DNA of 64,000 nt from PALSA-607 sp963737705 (GTDB taxonomy: Bacteria > Actinomycetota > Actinomycetes > Acidothermales > Acidothermaceae), in contig CAVTTP010000006.1 of NCBI GenBank assembly GCA_963737705.1, positions 1 through 64,000 on the forward strand, written 5' to 3'. A program made the translations under genes and the position numbers. Shown piece after piece: positions 51,658 through 60,644 of this stretch; positions within the stretch are counted from its first letter, which is position 1, and each line of letters opens with the position of its first letter. The notes under the pieces are model-generated. The model was not told where the DNA came from. It ran no database searches and was given only the letters and a program-made list of their open reading frames with translations.

Positions 51658-52650
51658 ATGTCGAGAATCGTCGTCGTTACTGGTGCCAGTGGCGGCATCG
51701 GCCGGGCAACCGCAGAAGCTTTCGGTGCGCGCGGTGACGCCGTCGCTTTGCTCGCGCGCGGTGAGAAAGGACTGCACGGCGCGGCGCGGTGCATCGAACG
51801 AGCTGGTGGCAGCGCGATCGTGGTGCCGACCGATGTCTCCGACTCCGACCAGGTTTTCGCCGCCGCGAAAAAAGTCGAGACCGACGTTGGGCCCATCGAC
51901 GTGTGGGTCAACGTGGCGTTCACCTCGGTGTTCGCGCCATTCGACCAGATCAGCCCCGACGAGTACCGGCGGGTGACCGAGGTGAGCTACCTCGGCTACG
52001 TATACGCGACGATGGCCGCGCTGTCTTACATGAAGCCCCGCAACGCAGGCACGATCGTGCAGGTCGGCTCGGCGTTGGCGTACCGCGGAATTCCTTTGCA
52101 GTCCGCCTATTGCGGAGCCAAGCACGCGATCCAGGGGTTCCACGAAGCGTTGCGTTGTGAGCTGCTGCACGACAAGAGCAACGTGCACGTGACCATGGTG
52201 CAGATGCCGGCAGTGAACACCCCGCAGTTCTCTTGGGTGTTGTCGCGCCTGCCACGCCACGCCCAGCCAGTGCCACCGATCTACCAGCCGGAAGTTGCCG
52301 CCCGCGCAGTCATGTTCGCCGCCGACCACCCCAAGCGACGTGAGTACTGGGTCGGCGCCAGCACGATGGCCACCCTCGCCGCGAACGCGATCGCCCCCGG
52401 CGTGTTGGACAGATACCTCGGAAAGACCGGTTTCGACTCCCAACAAACTCAGCAGCCGCGCGATCCAGACGCGCCGGTCAACTTGTGGGAGCCCGCCGAC
52501 GGGCCGGCCGGCCGTGACTTCGGCTCGCACGGCGTGTTCGACGACCGCGCTATCGAGCACGACCCGCAGCTGTGGGCGTCGAGGCACCACGGCCTGATCG
52601 GCCTCGCCGCTGCGGCGGCCGCGACCGCGCTGCGTTGGCGCCGACGATGA
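51658..52650 (+). CDS. short-chain dehydrogenase/reductase
   Basis: A 330-residue SDR. NAD(P) motif TGASGGIG at residues 8-15, 'NVAF' in place of NNAG near 88, active-site Ser in 'VGSALAYRG', and Tyr-x3-Lys in 'SAYCGAKHA'. The C-terminal ~80 residues extend past the normal SDR core and end in a hydrophobic Ala-rich segment (a possible membrane anchor) before RWRRR. ATG 51658 (RBS GGAGAAG) is used. The substrate is unknown, presumably a sugar derivative. Confidence 0.9.
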   Translation: MSRIVVVTGASGGIGRATAEAFGARGDAVALLARGEKGLHGAARCIERAGGSAIVVPTDVSDSDQVFAAAKKVETDVGPIDVWVNVAFTSVFAPFDQISPDEYRRVTEVSYLGYVYATMAALSYMKPRNAGTIVQVGSALAYRGIPLQSAYCGAKHAIQGFHEALRCELLHDKSNVHVTMVQMPAVNTPQFSWVLSRLPRHAQPVPPIYQPEVAARAVMFAADHPKRREYWVGASTMATLAANAIAPGVLDRYLGKTGFDSQQTQQPRDPDAPVNLWEPADGPAGRDFGSHGVFDDRAIEHDPQLWASRHHGLIGLAAAAAATALRWRRR

Positions 52651-53003
52651 GCTCCACCGGTAGGCGCGACCTCACTGTGCTTGCAGTCGCCCACGCTGTT
52701 CGCGGCGCAGCGTTGCTTATTCAGCCTGCCGCAGCGAGCTCGGCCGGCCCGGGACGTCAAGCGCCGCCGCCCTGGGTGGCGAAAGCGTTGGGCCTTCGCT
52801 TTCTCGGCCAGGGTGTCGCTGAACTCGCGCGGCCGCGCCGGGCAACCGTGATGATCGGGGCGGCCGTCGACCTCACCCACGCCGGCAGCATGCTCGTCGC
52901 CGCCACAATGCTTCCGCGGTACCGGCAAGCCGCGCTGCGAAGCGCCGCGGGCGCTACCGCATCCGCCGCTGCCGCCGCTGTGGTCCTGCGGAACTGGCCA
53001 TGA
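52647..53003 (+). CDS. small membrane-associated protein of unknown function
   Basis: A 118-residue, Ala-rich protein with two or three weak hydrophobic helices ('DLTVLAVAHAVRGAALLIQP', 'AGSMLVAATML', 'AGATASAAAAAVVL'). It is coupled on both sides by ATGA overlaps (SDR stop, GH15 start). It is not recognised. Its fixed position suggests a role tied to the SDR or the glycoside hydrolase. Confidence 0.7.
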   Translation: MSSTGRRDLTVLAVAHAVRGAALLIQPAAASSAGPGRQAPPPWVAKALGLRFLGQGVAELARPRRATVMIGAAVDLTHAGSMLVAATMLPRYRQAALRSAAGATASAAAAAVVLRNWP

Positions 53004-54766
53004 AGATCGCCGACCCGGTTGCCGGCGAACCCTTCCCCCCACAGGTGCTGCGCGAGTACGCCCTACTCGCCGACGGTGAACGCGGCGCGGTCGTCGGCCC
53101 GCACGGCGAGATCGTCTGGATGTGCGCACCCCGGTGGGACAGCGACGCCGTGTTCGCGTCGTTGATCGGCGGTCCAGGCGGGTACGCGGTGACTCCGGTT
53201 GGCCGGTACGTGTGGGGTGGGTTCTACGAAGACAGCTCGATGATCTGGCGCAGCCGCTGGATCACCGGCAATGGCATCCTCGAATGCCGCGAGGCTCTCG
53301 CGTTTCCCTGTGACCCCCACCGCGCGGTGCTGCTGCGACGCATCCGCGCTGTCGAAGGAGATGCGTCGGTGGCGATCCGGCTGCAACCCCGCGCCGGCTA
53401 CGGGAAACATGAAATGACCGACCTGCACCACCACGACAACTCCTGGTCAGGGCGCAGCGGTGACCTGCACTTTCGCTGGCAAGGCAGCAATGCCGCCCGC
53501 CCCAGAAACGGCAACCACGGGCTGCACGCCACCCTGCTCTTGGACGCTGGCCAACACCACGACCTGGTGCTGGAAATTAGCGACCAGGAGTTACCGGCTG
53601 AGCACGTGGATGCGGACATCGCATGGCGCACGACCGAAACCGCGTGGCAGGACGCCGTACCGTCGCTCGACAACACCCTCGCACCCCATGACGCCCGGCG
53701 CAGCTACGCCGTGCTGCGCGGCCTGACCAGCCAGGGCGGCGGCATGGTCGCCGCTGCGACAACGAGCCTGCCCGAACGAGCCGAAGCCGGCCGCAACTAC
53801 GACTACCGGTACGTGTGGATCCGCGATCAGTGTTATGCCGGGCAAGCCGTTGCTGCGGCAGGATCCCACCCGTTGATCGATGACGCGGTCAACTTCGTCG
53901 CCGACCGACTGCTCGCCGACGGTGACCACCTGGCACCCGCCTACACCACAACGGGGCAACCAGTGCCAGGTCAACACCGGCTGAACTTGCCCGGGTACCC
54001 CGGCGGATACAACATCATCGGCAACTGGGTCAAGCAACAGTTCCAACTCGACGCGTACGGCGAAGCCCTCCAGCTGTTCGCTGCCGCCGCGCGTCACGAC
54101 CGCCTGGACACCCAACACTGGTCGGCGGCCGAAGCCGCCGCCGGTGCCATTACCCGGCGCTGGACGCAACCGGACGCCGGCATCTGGGAGATCGACAACC
54201 GGCCGTGGACGCACAGCCGGCTGACCGCCGCCGCAGGCCTGCGCGCCATCTGTGCCGCTCACCCCGGCCACTCCCACGCCGCAGACTGGCTCACATTGGC
54301 CGACCACATCGTCGCCGACACCGCCACCCACGCGCTGCACCCCGATGGGCACTGGCAGCGGTCCCCGCACGATCCGGCGCTAGACGCCGCGCTGCTACTG
54401 CCCGGTCTACGTGGCGCGGTCCCCGCCGACGATCCGCGCACCCGCGCAACCTTGGCGGCCTACCTCCACGAACTCACCAGGGACGGCTACGCATACCGAT
54501 TCCGCCACGACGACCGGCCGTTGCACGAAGCCGAAGGATCGTTCTTGCTATGCGGATTCCTGGTCGCACTGAGCCTGCACCAGCAAGGACATCACGTCGA
54601 GGCCCGCTCGTGGTACGAGCGCACCCGCGCCGCGTGCGGGCCACCGCAACTATTCAGCGAAGAGTACGACGTCGCCCAACACCAAATGCGGGGCAACCTT
54701 CCGCAGGCATTCGTGCACGCCTTGATGATCGAAGCGTCCGCGCGACTCCAGCCCGCGAGCGATTAA
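53000..54766 (+). CDS. GH15-family glycoside hydrolase (glucoamylase/trehalase-like)
   Basis: A 588-residue protein: N-terminal beta-sandwich (~1-220) and (alpha/alpha)6 barrel. Substrate and catalytic motifs are 'NYDYRYVWIRDQCYA' near 265, general acid Glu in 'GIWEIDNRPWTHSR' near 397, and general base Glu in 'LFSEEYD' near 553. No signal peptide is present, so it is cytoplasmic. Family members release glucose from trehalose or alpha-glucans, which could feed the oxidative steps encoded upstream. It is the last gene of the operon. Confidence 0.9.
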   Translation: MKIADPVAGEPFPPQVLREYALLADGERGAVVGPHGEIVWMCAPRWDSDAVFASLIGGPGGYAVTPVGRYVWGGFYEDSSMIWRSRWITGNGILECREALAFPCDPHRAVLLRRIRAVEGDASVAIRLQPRAGYGKHEMTDLHHHDNSWSGRSGDLHFRWQGSNAARPRNGNHGLHATLLLDAGQHHDLVLEISDQELPAEHVDADIAWRTTETAWQDAVPSLDNTLAPHDARRSYAVLRGLTSQGGGMVAAATTSLPERAEAGRNYDYRYVWIRDQCYAGQAVAAAGSHPLIDDAVNFVADRLLADGDHLAPAYTTTGQPVPGQHRLNLPGYPGGYNIIGNWVKQQFQLDAYGEALQLFAAAARHDRLDTQHWSAAEAAAGAITRRWTQPDAGIWEIDNRPWTHSRLTAAAGLRAICAAHPGHSHAADWLTLADHIVADTATHALHPDGHWQRSPHDPALDAALLLPGLRGAVPADDPRTRATLAAYLHELTRDGYAYRFRHDDRPLHEAEGSFLLCGFLVALSLHQQGHHVEARSWYERTRAACGPPQLFSEEYDVAQHQMRGNLPQAFVHALMIEASARLQPASD

Positions 54767-54772
54767 GACACA

Positions 54773-54789
54773 CGCCCGCCACGTGGGCG
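54773..54789 (+). terminator. possible hairpin after the GH15 gene
   Basis: CGCCC and GGGCG form a 5-bp stem with a seven-base loop, 7 bases after the GH15 stop, without a U-tract. It is weak. The remaining sequence to 54988 shows no gene. Confidence 0.25.
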
Positions 54790-54988
54790 ATCGACCGCGA
54801 AGGTTGGGCGCTTGCGAACTCACCATCGATGGACTGGTCGCTGCTCCTAGCAACGTCCCCCATCTTCCCGACCCATCCGTGGGTGAATGGCGTGGTCTGA
54901 AGGAACGGATGTCACCGACTTCCGGCGCTTCAACGCCGTTAGCCCAGCCTCTTGCCGTGTGACCGCACATCGAAAAGTGTTGTGTGGG

Positions 54989-56716
54989 TCAGGTGATCGC
55001 CTGTGTTGGGGTGCTCAGTGTGGCCAGGATGTCGCGGTGACGTACCCAGCCGATCAGGTCACCGTCGTCTTTGGTGACTGGGACGGCGTTGTCCCCGGCG
55101 TCGAGGCGCCGCAGTGCCTCGCCGATCGAACTGTCAGTTGTGACTGGGTTCGTTGTCACCATGAGCGCACCGACGGTGGTGTCTTCGCCTGCCGCGAGGG
55201 CGTCCATGATGGCGTGTGCGTTGATGGTGCCCATGTAGCGGCCCGTGTCGTCGAGCACAGGAAGTGAGCTGTCACCGGTGGCGGCGAAGCGACCGGCGAC
55301 GGCGCGCAGGTCGGCGTCCAACGGAACCGCGGCAGGCGGGTTGACCATGAACGCGGAGACAGGTTGGCGGCGCATGGTTGCATCTGCGGGTTCGTCGATG
55401 TCGATGCCGCGGCGCAGCAACTTTCGGGTGTAAACGGTGTCGCGTGAGACGAGGTGGCTGACACCGGTGGCGAGCACGATAGCAAGCATCAACGGCAAGA
55501 TGATCGTGTACTCGCCAGTCAGTTCGAATAAAATGACGACCGCGGTGATCGGCGCTCGAGCTGCCCCGGCGAAGACTGCCCCCATCCCGACTAACGCGTA
55601 GGCGCCGACGGACCCGCCGGCCTGCGGTGCGATCGCGTGAACGATGTCACCAAAGACAGCTCCGGTCATCGCACCGCAGAACAGACTGGGTGCGAACACA
55701 CCCCCCGAGCCGCCGATGCCGATCGTCAAACTGCACGCAGCAAGCTTGCCCACGAGCAGCGCGATTAGGAAGGCGATCGTGTACTCGCCCGCGACCGCTC
55801 GGCCGAGCACCGGGTAGCCGACGCCGTACATTTCCGGTAGCACGAGTAGCAGGCCGCCCAGCAGGACGCCACCGACCGCGGGACGCAGCCACTCCGGGCC
55901 GTGCCACACCCAGTCGCAGCCGTCTTCGATCGCATACAGCACCCGGGAGAACACCACCCCGACGAGGCCGGCGAGCACGCCGAGGATCGCGAACAGCGGG
56001 TATTGCACCAGGTTGTCGATGTGGAAGGTCGGCAGCGTCAGGAAAGGGTTGTTGCCCAACACCGCTCGGCCGATGACACTGGCGGTGACCGAGGCGAACA
56101 CGATCATCCCGAACGACTGCGTTTCCCACCGCCGCAGAATGATTTCCATCGCGAAGAACACCCCGGCCAACGGTGCGTTGAAGGTGGCGGCGATGCCGCC
56201 GGCGGCACCGCACGCGACGAGTAGCTTGATACGGCGTTCGTCGAGATGGACGAGTTGGGCAAGTGACGAACCCAGCGCGGAGCCAATCTGCACGATCGGG
56301 CCCTCGCGCCCGACCGAGCCACCGCCGCCGATACAGAACGCACTAGCGATCGCTTTGACGACCGCAACCTGCGGCCGGATTCGGCCACCTTCTCGGGCGA
56401 CCGCGACCATGACCTCGGGTACGCCGTGACCGCGCGCCTCGCGAGCGAACCGGTAGACCACCGGACCATAGATCAGCCCGGCCACCACTGGGGTAAAGAT
56501 CACGAACCAGTGCCCGAGCCACGGCAGGTGCGGGTTGGCGGCATGCCCGTGCCCTGCGTAGTCGGCGTAACCGGTGAATGCCCGAGTCAGGGCGCTGATC
56601 ATGTAACGGAAACCCACCGCGCCGAAGCCGGCGCCGACCCCGACGATCATCGCGAGAACCAGCAAGCCGCTCAGGCTGGACGCCGCGGCGTTGGTCTTGA
56701 ATCTGGTCGCTTTCAT
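54989..56716 (-). CDS. ClC-family chloride channel/transporter with CBS domains
   Basis: A 575-residue protein: about 18 membrane helices with ClC selectivity motifs 'GGGGSVGREGPIVQIGSALG' and 'GSGGVFAPSLF', then two CBS domains (~440-570; 'VSAFMVNPPAAVPLDADLRA' and 'ALMVTTNPVTTDSSIGEAL'). The Glu of GREGP is the gating/proton Glu, so a H+/Cl- exchanger is possible. ATG 56716 is preferred. The frame start at 56740 falls within a palindrome. It is divergent from a MarR gene that probably regulates it. Confidence 0.92.
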   Translation of the reverse strand: MKATRFKTNAAASSLSGLLVLAMIVGVGAGFGAVGFRYMISALTRAFTGYADYAGHGHAANPHLPWLGHWFVIFTPVVAGLIYGPVVYRFAREARGHGVPEVMVAVAREGGRIRPQVAVVKAIASAFCIGGGGSVGREGPIVQIGSALGSSLAQLVHLDERRIKLLVACGAAGGIAATFNAPLAGVFFAMEIILRRWETQSFGMIVFASVTASVIGRAVLGNNPFLTLPTFHIDNLVQYPLFAILGVLAGLVGVVFSRVLYAIEDGCDWVWHGPEWLRPAVGGVLLGGLLLVLPEMYGVGYPVLGRAVAGEYTIAFLIALLVGKLAACSLTIGIGGSGGVFAPSLFCGAMTGAVFGDIVHAIAPQAGGSVGAYALVGMGAVFAGAARAPITAVVILFELTGEYTIILPLMLAIVLATGVSHLVSRDTVYTRKLLRRGIDIDEPADATMRRQPVSAFMVNPPAAVPLDADLRAVAGRFAATGDSSLPVLDDTGRYMGTINAHAIMDALAAGEDTTVGALMVTTNPVTTDSSIGEALRRLDAGDNAVPVTKDDGDLIGWVRHRDILATLSTPTQAIT

Positions 56717-56727
56717 CGTAGCCACAT

Positions 56728-56763
56728 TTGCATTATGCAATGTTTAGCATATATAAAGCAAAC
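56728..56763. promoter_or_regulatory. palindromic sites between clc and marR
   Basis: TTGCATTATGCAA (56728-56740) is a perfect 6+6 palindrome around a central T. A second inverted repeat lies at 56742-56763 with arms GTTTAGC and GCAAAC-type. Both are AT-rich and fill the divergent promoter region, as expected for MarR binding. Confidence 0.65.
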
Positions 56764-56787
56764 GAGACAATAACCTGAGGAGTGGTC

Positions 56788-57234
56788 ATGTCGGACGAGC
56801 CGACGGTCGATGAGATCGTGGACGCGGTCATGGCGTCTTCTCGCGCGCTGGTCGCGGTGTCCGCGCGGTCGATCGCCGGCGCCAAGGGTGTGACGCTGCC
56901 GCAATACCGGATGCTCGTCGTCCTGCAGGGAGCCGCCACGAACCTCAGTGGACTGGCGGCGGCCCTGGATGTCGCACCGTCGACAGCGATGCGGATGGTG
57001 GACCGGTTGATCGCTGCTGACCTGGTCGAGCGCACCGTGCCGCCGGACAATCGACGTGAAACCCACTTGGAGCTCACAGCAGCCGGTCGCCGCACAGTGC
57101 GCACCGTCACCGCGCGGCGACGCCGTGATCTACTCGCCATCATTGAACGTGTACCAGTCACCCAACGAATAGGGCTTGCGGACGCCATGGCCGCGTTCGC
57201 CATGGCCGCGGAGAAGCTATGGGCTGGTAAGTAG
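56788..57234 (+). CDS. MarR-family transcriptional regulator
   Basis: A 148-residue protein with the winged helix 'TNLSGLAAALDVAPSTAMRM' then 'VDRLIAADLVERTVPPDNRR', typical of MarR. ATG 56788 has TGAGGAG upstream. It probably represses itself and the divergent ClC gene through the palindromes between them. The ligand is unknown. Confidence 0.9.
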   Translation: MSDEPTVDEIVDAVMASSRALVAVSARSIAGAKGVTLPQYRMLVVLQGAATNLSGLAAALDVAPSTAMRMVDRLIAADLVERTVPPDNRRETHLELTAAGRRTVRTVTARRRRDLLAIIERVPVTQRIGLADAMAAFAMAAEKLWAGK

Positions 57235-57909
57235 CGACGCTGGCTGCCTGTTTCGACGCGTTGGTCGACCCCCCTCCGACCCCGATGCGTGCGGCAAATC
57301 TTCGGCCGTGTGGCGTGCGCGGGCGCACCGGGCGGCGGCGACGACCGCAGCGACACCGAGTCGGAAAAGGCCGCGACGGGCGGGTCGAACCCGAGCACGC
57401 CGGACGCCAACCGTGCGCCCGCGTAGATCTAAGGGACGGTTGGTGTGGGTACGGTTGTTGCTGATGGGCGACGAGTTGTTCTGGCTTGCCGACGGCACCA
57501 CGCCGCAGCTGATCCTCGTCACGTGAGGCACACCAGCGAGCGAAGCAGACGCCCTGCCTGTGACCTACGCATTGCAGGTGCGTAGCTCACGGTCCATGCA
57601 TGTCCTGCCGGTGTCTGTACGTGCGAGCCACCGAGGGTGCCGCGTGCGCAGCAGCCCGTCTAGGTCCGTGGCCGTCTTCGTTGGCTACTTCGTTGGCTAC
57701 TCGCACGTCGCCGCTGCCCGGCGTCCGCGTGTGCTTGGACCCGCGGAAATGCAGTGTCAGCGTGGGTGTGGCTTATTCATTGGCTACTTGGCCTCGAAAC
57801 GACCGGCCTTAACAAACTCGAATTAGGCCTGTGACCTGCGGAAATGTGAGCCGCTCTAAAACTGACAGACATCGTTGACACTGCGGGTCTCCGGAGATAC
57901 GGAGGCTGC
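57235..57909. other. gene-free stretch with short repeats
   Basis: No supported gene. A perfect 12-bp tandem duplication (CTTCGTTGGCTA, 57676-57699) and a further TTGGCTACT near 57781 are present. A 7-bp hairpin resembling an anticodon arm lies near 57566. The last ~60 bp are probably the left end of the adjacent IS element. Confidence 0.5.
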
Positions 57910-58872
57910 ATGAGTGAGCCACAGCTGTCACGTGAGGTCAGGCATCGCCTGGCCGTGTTGCGCCACGCGGAGGAGTGACCGGCAACGTCGCGATGACGTG
58001 CCGGTATTTCGGGATCAGCCGGCAGGTGTTCTACATCTGGCTGCGCCGCTACCAAGACGAGGGCGTGGAGGGCCTGGCACCTCGATCTCGGCGGCCGCAC
58101 GTCAGCCCGGGCGCGACCCGGGTCGACGTGGTCGGCAAGATCTTGTATCTGCGGCAGAACTACCACTTCGGGCCGCGCAAGATCGCGATGTATCTGCACC
58201 GCTACCACGAGGTGACCATCAGCCCGTCCGGGGTTTGGCGGATCCTCAAACGGCTCGAGCTGAACCGGCTGCCGGCCTCCCAGCGCTACAAACGTCTGGA
58301 CAAACGCTGGAAGCGGTATGAGAAGCAGCTGCCCGGCCACCGCGTCCAAATCGACGTGAAGTTCATCGAGCCGCTCAAAGGCGCGCCGAGCCCGCGGCGG
58401 CGGTTCTACCAGTTCACCGCCATCGATGACTGCACCCGGCTACGGGTGCTGCGCATCTACCCGCGCTGCGACCAGAAGACCGCGATCCAGTTCGTCGACT
58501 ACGTGCTGGAGCGTCTGCCGTTCCAGGTCCAGACGATCCAGACCGACAACGGCGCCGAGTTCCAGTCGGCGCTGCACTACCACGTGCTCGACAAGGGTGT
58601 CGGCCACGTCTACATCAAACCCCGCACTCCGAGGCTGAACGGCAAGGTCGAACGGTCCCACCGCATCGACGCCGAAGAGTTCTACCGACTGCTGGACGGG
58701 GTCGTCATCGACGACGCCAAAATCTTCAACGACAAACTCCAAGACTGGGAAAACTTCTACAACTACCATCGCCCCCACGGCGGCCTCGACGGCCAAACAC
58801 CTTACGAACGACTACGCCAAAAAACACAGGCCCCAGCTGTCACCGATGCACGTCAGTCGCACAACACAGGGG
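57846..58872 (+). mobile_element. IS481-type insertion element, right end lost
   Basis: The element consists of one transposase frame with ~60 bp of upstream sequence (a candidate left end near 57846-57885). No matching right inverted repeat is found. Transposase sequence runs directly into the 3' end of tRNA-Thr. The exact left boundary is not determined. Confidence 0.6.
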
Positions 58873-58934
58873 AGCCGCCTTGGAGATTCGAACTCCAGAC
58901 CTACGCATTACGAGTGCGTTGCTCTGCCAACTGA
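57910..58934 (+). pseudogene. IS481-family transposase, frameshifted
   Basis: GGAGG precedes ATG 57910. The first 22 residues (MSEPQLSREVRHRLAVLRHA-EE) end at TGA 57976-57978. The frame starting at GTG 57975 then continues 'VTGNVAMTCRYFGISRQVFY', the helix-turn-helix. One base is missing at the join. The rve catalytic core is intact: Asp in 'VQIDVKFIE', Asp in 'IQTDNGAEFQ' and Glu in 'NGKVERSHRID'. The normal C-terminus (about 'TDARQSHN') is followed by ~20 residues read from the tRNA antisense strand. Activity is unlikely. Confidence 0.8.
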
Positions 58935-58945
58935 GCTAAGGCGGC
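58873..58945 (-). tRNA. tRNA-Thr (anticodon CGT)
   Basis: On the minus strand the acceptor stem GCCGCCT/AGGCGGC, D-arm GCTCAGTTGGCAGAGC, anticodon stem ACGCA/TGCGT with loop CTCGTAA (anticodon CGT), and T-arm TGGAGTTCGAATCTCCA all pair. CCA is not encoded; the discriminator is T. It reads ACG codons. Confidence 0.95.
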
Positions 58946-59011
58946 GAGCCGCCCTCGGTCTACACAACCGACCTCGGGGCGACCCGGAGAGTCTAACGGG
59001 TCGGCTAAAGC

Positions 59012-60040
59012 CTACGGAGCGGGCGACGAGGCGCCCGGTGGCGGCGGTGTGCCCGCGGGCGGCCCGCTCGACTGCGGCGGCGCCTCCAGCCCAAGCATCC
59101 CGTACAGCCTTGAGTCCAGAGTGCCCTCGAGCGCAGGTTGGGCAACCCCTCCTGCGGTGACAGCGGTACCGCCACAGCCGTCGTCCTTGAACACGAGCGG
59201 TTGATGCGCGACCTCGAACGTTACTGTGAAGGTCGGGTCTCCCAGCGGGCAGTTGACGTCGGTCGAACTCGAAAGTTCCGCATCAAAGGCGTTCAACGCC
59301 GCCGCCAGAACCCGCGCGCGCGACGAATCCCAGGTGTAGGTATGCACCGCGCCACCACTTTGGCGCGCAACTACCGTCACCGCCGCAATGTCCGAAGGCA
59401 CTTGTTCGGCAGTCGTACGCAGCGGCCGCACCAGCACCTGTGCGAAGACGCTCACTCCGACCCCAGCGCCTTGAGGCACGACATCGACCGAAAGAGACGG
59501 CGCCCCATAACTGGATGTCGCTATCCCAATGAAGTCGACACCTCGCGATTTGAGTGTGCCGCTGCTGCCAGTGCTGCTGCTTTCCGTGGTCCCGTTCGCG
59601 ACCAATCCGCCAGGTGGGTGCGCTAGAACGTACGCAATGACGGCGTCCACGGCTACGGGCGCTGAGAAATAGCGCACCGCGATCACAGTGTCCTTGGTCG
59701 GCGCTTGGAAGGTGGGGAATGTCGGCGCGCTCACTTGTGGGCTAGCCCCTGTAGGGAGGCGTACTTCGGCAACAAGTTGATTCGCGACCTGCTGCGCGGC
59801 TGCCTTGCGGGCCGCGTCCGTAGTCGTAACCGCCTGCCCGGCAACGACTACGGATCCACGACCACCAACAAGCAACGGGACGACGACAGCTGCCGTCACC
59901 GCAACGGCAACACTCGCGATGGCAAGCGCCTGCTTCACGCGACGCTGGCGTGACCGAGCAACCAACGTCTCGAAGGGCGGCGTAGATACCGGACCACCCC
60001 GGCTCGCCTCCCTCGCGAGTAGCTCGTGAAGATCAGGCAT
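59012..60040 (-). CDS. membrane-anchored partner protein of the ECF sigma factor
   Basis: A 342-residue protein: ~40 cytoplasmic residues (MPDLHELLAREASRG ... RQRRVKQ), one helix (~38-58) and a ~280-residue extracytoplasmic domain ending in a Pro/Gly/Ser tail. Its ATG lies 8 bases inside the sigma gene, so the two are co-translated. By position it is the anti-sigma or sensor partner, but no HxxxCxxC zinc motif is present, so binding mode is unknown. Two Cys residues ('VNCPLGD', 'DDGCGG') may form a disulfide. Confidence 0.7.
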   Translation of the reverse strand: MPDLHELLAREASRGGPVSTPPFETLVARSRQRRVKQALAIASVAVAVTAAVVVPLLVGGRGSVVVAGQAVTTTDAARKAAAQQVANQLVAEVRLPTGASPQVSAPTFPTFQAPTKDTVIAVRYFSAPVAVDAVIAYVLAHPPGGLVANGTTESSSTGSSGTLKSRGVDFIGIATSSYGAPSLSVDVVPQGAGVGVSVFAQVLVRPLRTTAEQVPSDIAAVTVVARQSGGAVHTYTWDSSRARVLAAALNAFDAELSSSTDVNCPLGDPTFTVTFEVAHQPLVFKDDGCGGTAVTAGGVAQPALEGTLDSRLYGMLGLEAPPQSSGPPAGTPPPPGASSPAP

Positions 60041-60560
60041 GGTCGGGACTCTCCTCACGCAAGAGCGGCGCGAGCGCAACACGCGCACGTGACAACCGTG
60101 ACTTCACCGTGCCGACGGGAATGCCGAGAGAGCTGGCGATCTCGACGACCGGTAGGTCGAGCAGGTGATGCAGCACCACAACTTCTCGTTGATCGATCGG
60201 GAGCGCGGCGAGCGCACGCCCGACGTCGACGCTGTCGCCTGTTATCTCGTTTGTCTGCACCGCATGAGACGCTCGACGCGATGCTGCCACGGCATTGCGT
60301 GACCTTCGAAACCTGTTCGACAAGATCTTGAATGCGACCGACCGCACCCACGCCTCGGGATCGTCGTAGGTCGAGATCTTCGACCACCTTGGAACCAGTC
60401 GAACGAACGCTTCTTGTACGACATCCTCGGCCTCAGATCGACTGCCCGCGACGAGCGTGAGTACCTGGACCAGCCGGCCATAACAGGCCACGTAGAGGTC
60501 GCGCGGATCCGCGGGCACGTCGGCCGCAGCGCTCGGCGACGAACTGCGGACGGCACGCAT
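60033..60560 (-). CDS. ECF RNA polymerase sigma factor, SigE/SigM-like
   Basis: A 175-residue sigma factor: region 2 'LYVACYGRLVQVLTLVAGSR' plus 'SEAEDVVQEAFVRLVPRW', region 4 'ALAALPIDQREVVVLHHLLD' then 'IASSLGIPVGTVKSRLSRAR'. It is typical of the actinobacterial SigE-like ECF group. ATG 60560 (GGGGG nearby upstream) is preferred; in-frame starts reach 60602. It overlaps its membrane partner by 8 bases. Confidence 0.9.
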   Translation of the reverse strand: MRAVRSSSPSAAADVPADPRDLYVACYGRLVQVLTLVAGSRSEAEDVVQEAFVRLVPRWSKISTYDDPEAWVRSVAFKILSNRFRRSRNAVAASRRASHAVQTNEITGDSVDVGRALAALPIDQREVVVLHHLLDLPVVEIASSLGIPVGTVKSRLSRARVALAPLLREESPDHA

Positions 60561-60644
60561 ACGACTAACACCCCCGAGTGCCATGCTCGGTTCCATGGAC
60601 AACGCACAAATCTTGGCGGAACCGTCGCCCCGAGATCTGGCGAC

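Noticed and set aside
57560..57600. tRNA-like anticodon arm (7-bp stem, 7-base loop)
   Set aside because: No D-arm, T-arm or acceptor stem pairs around it, and the loop lacks the usual T33.
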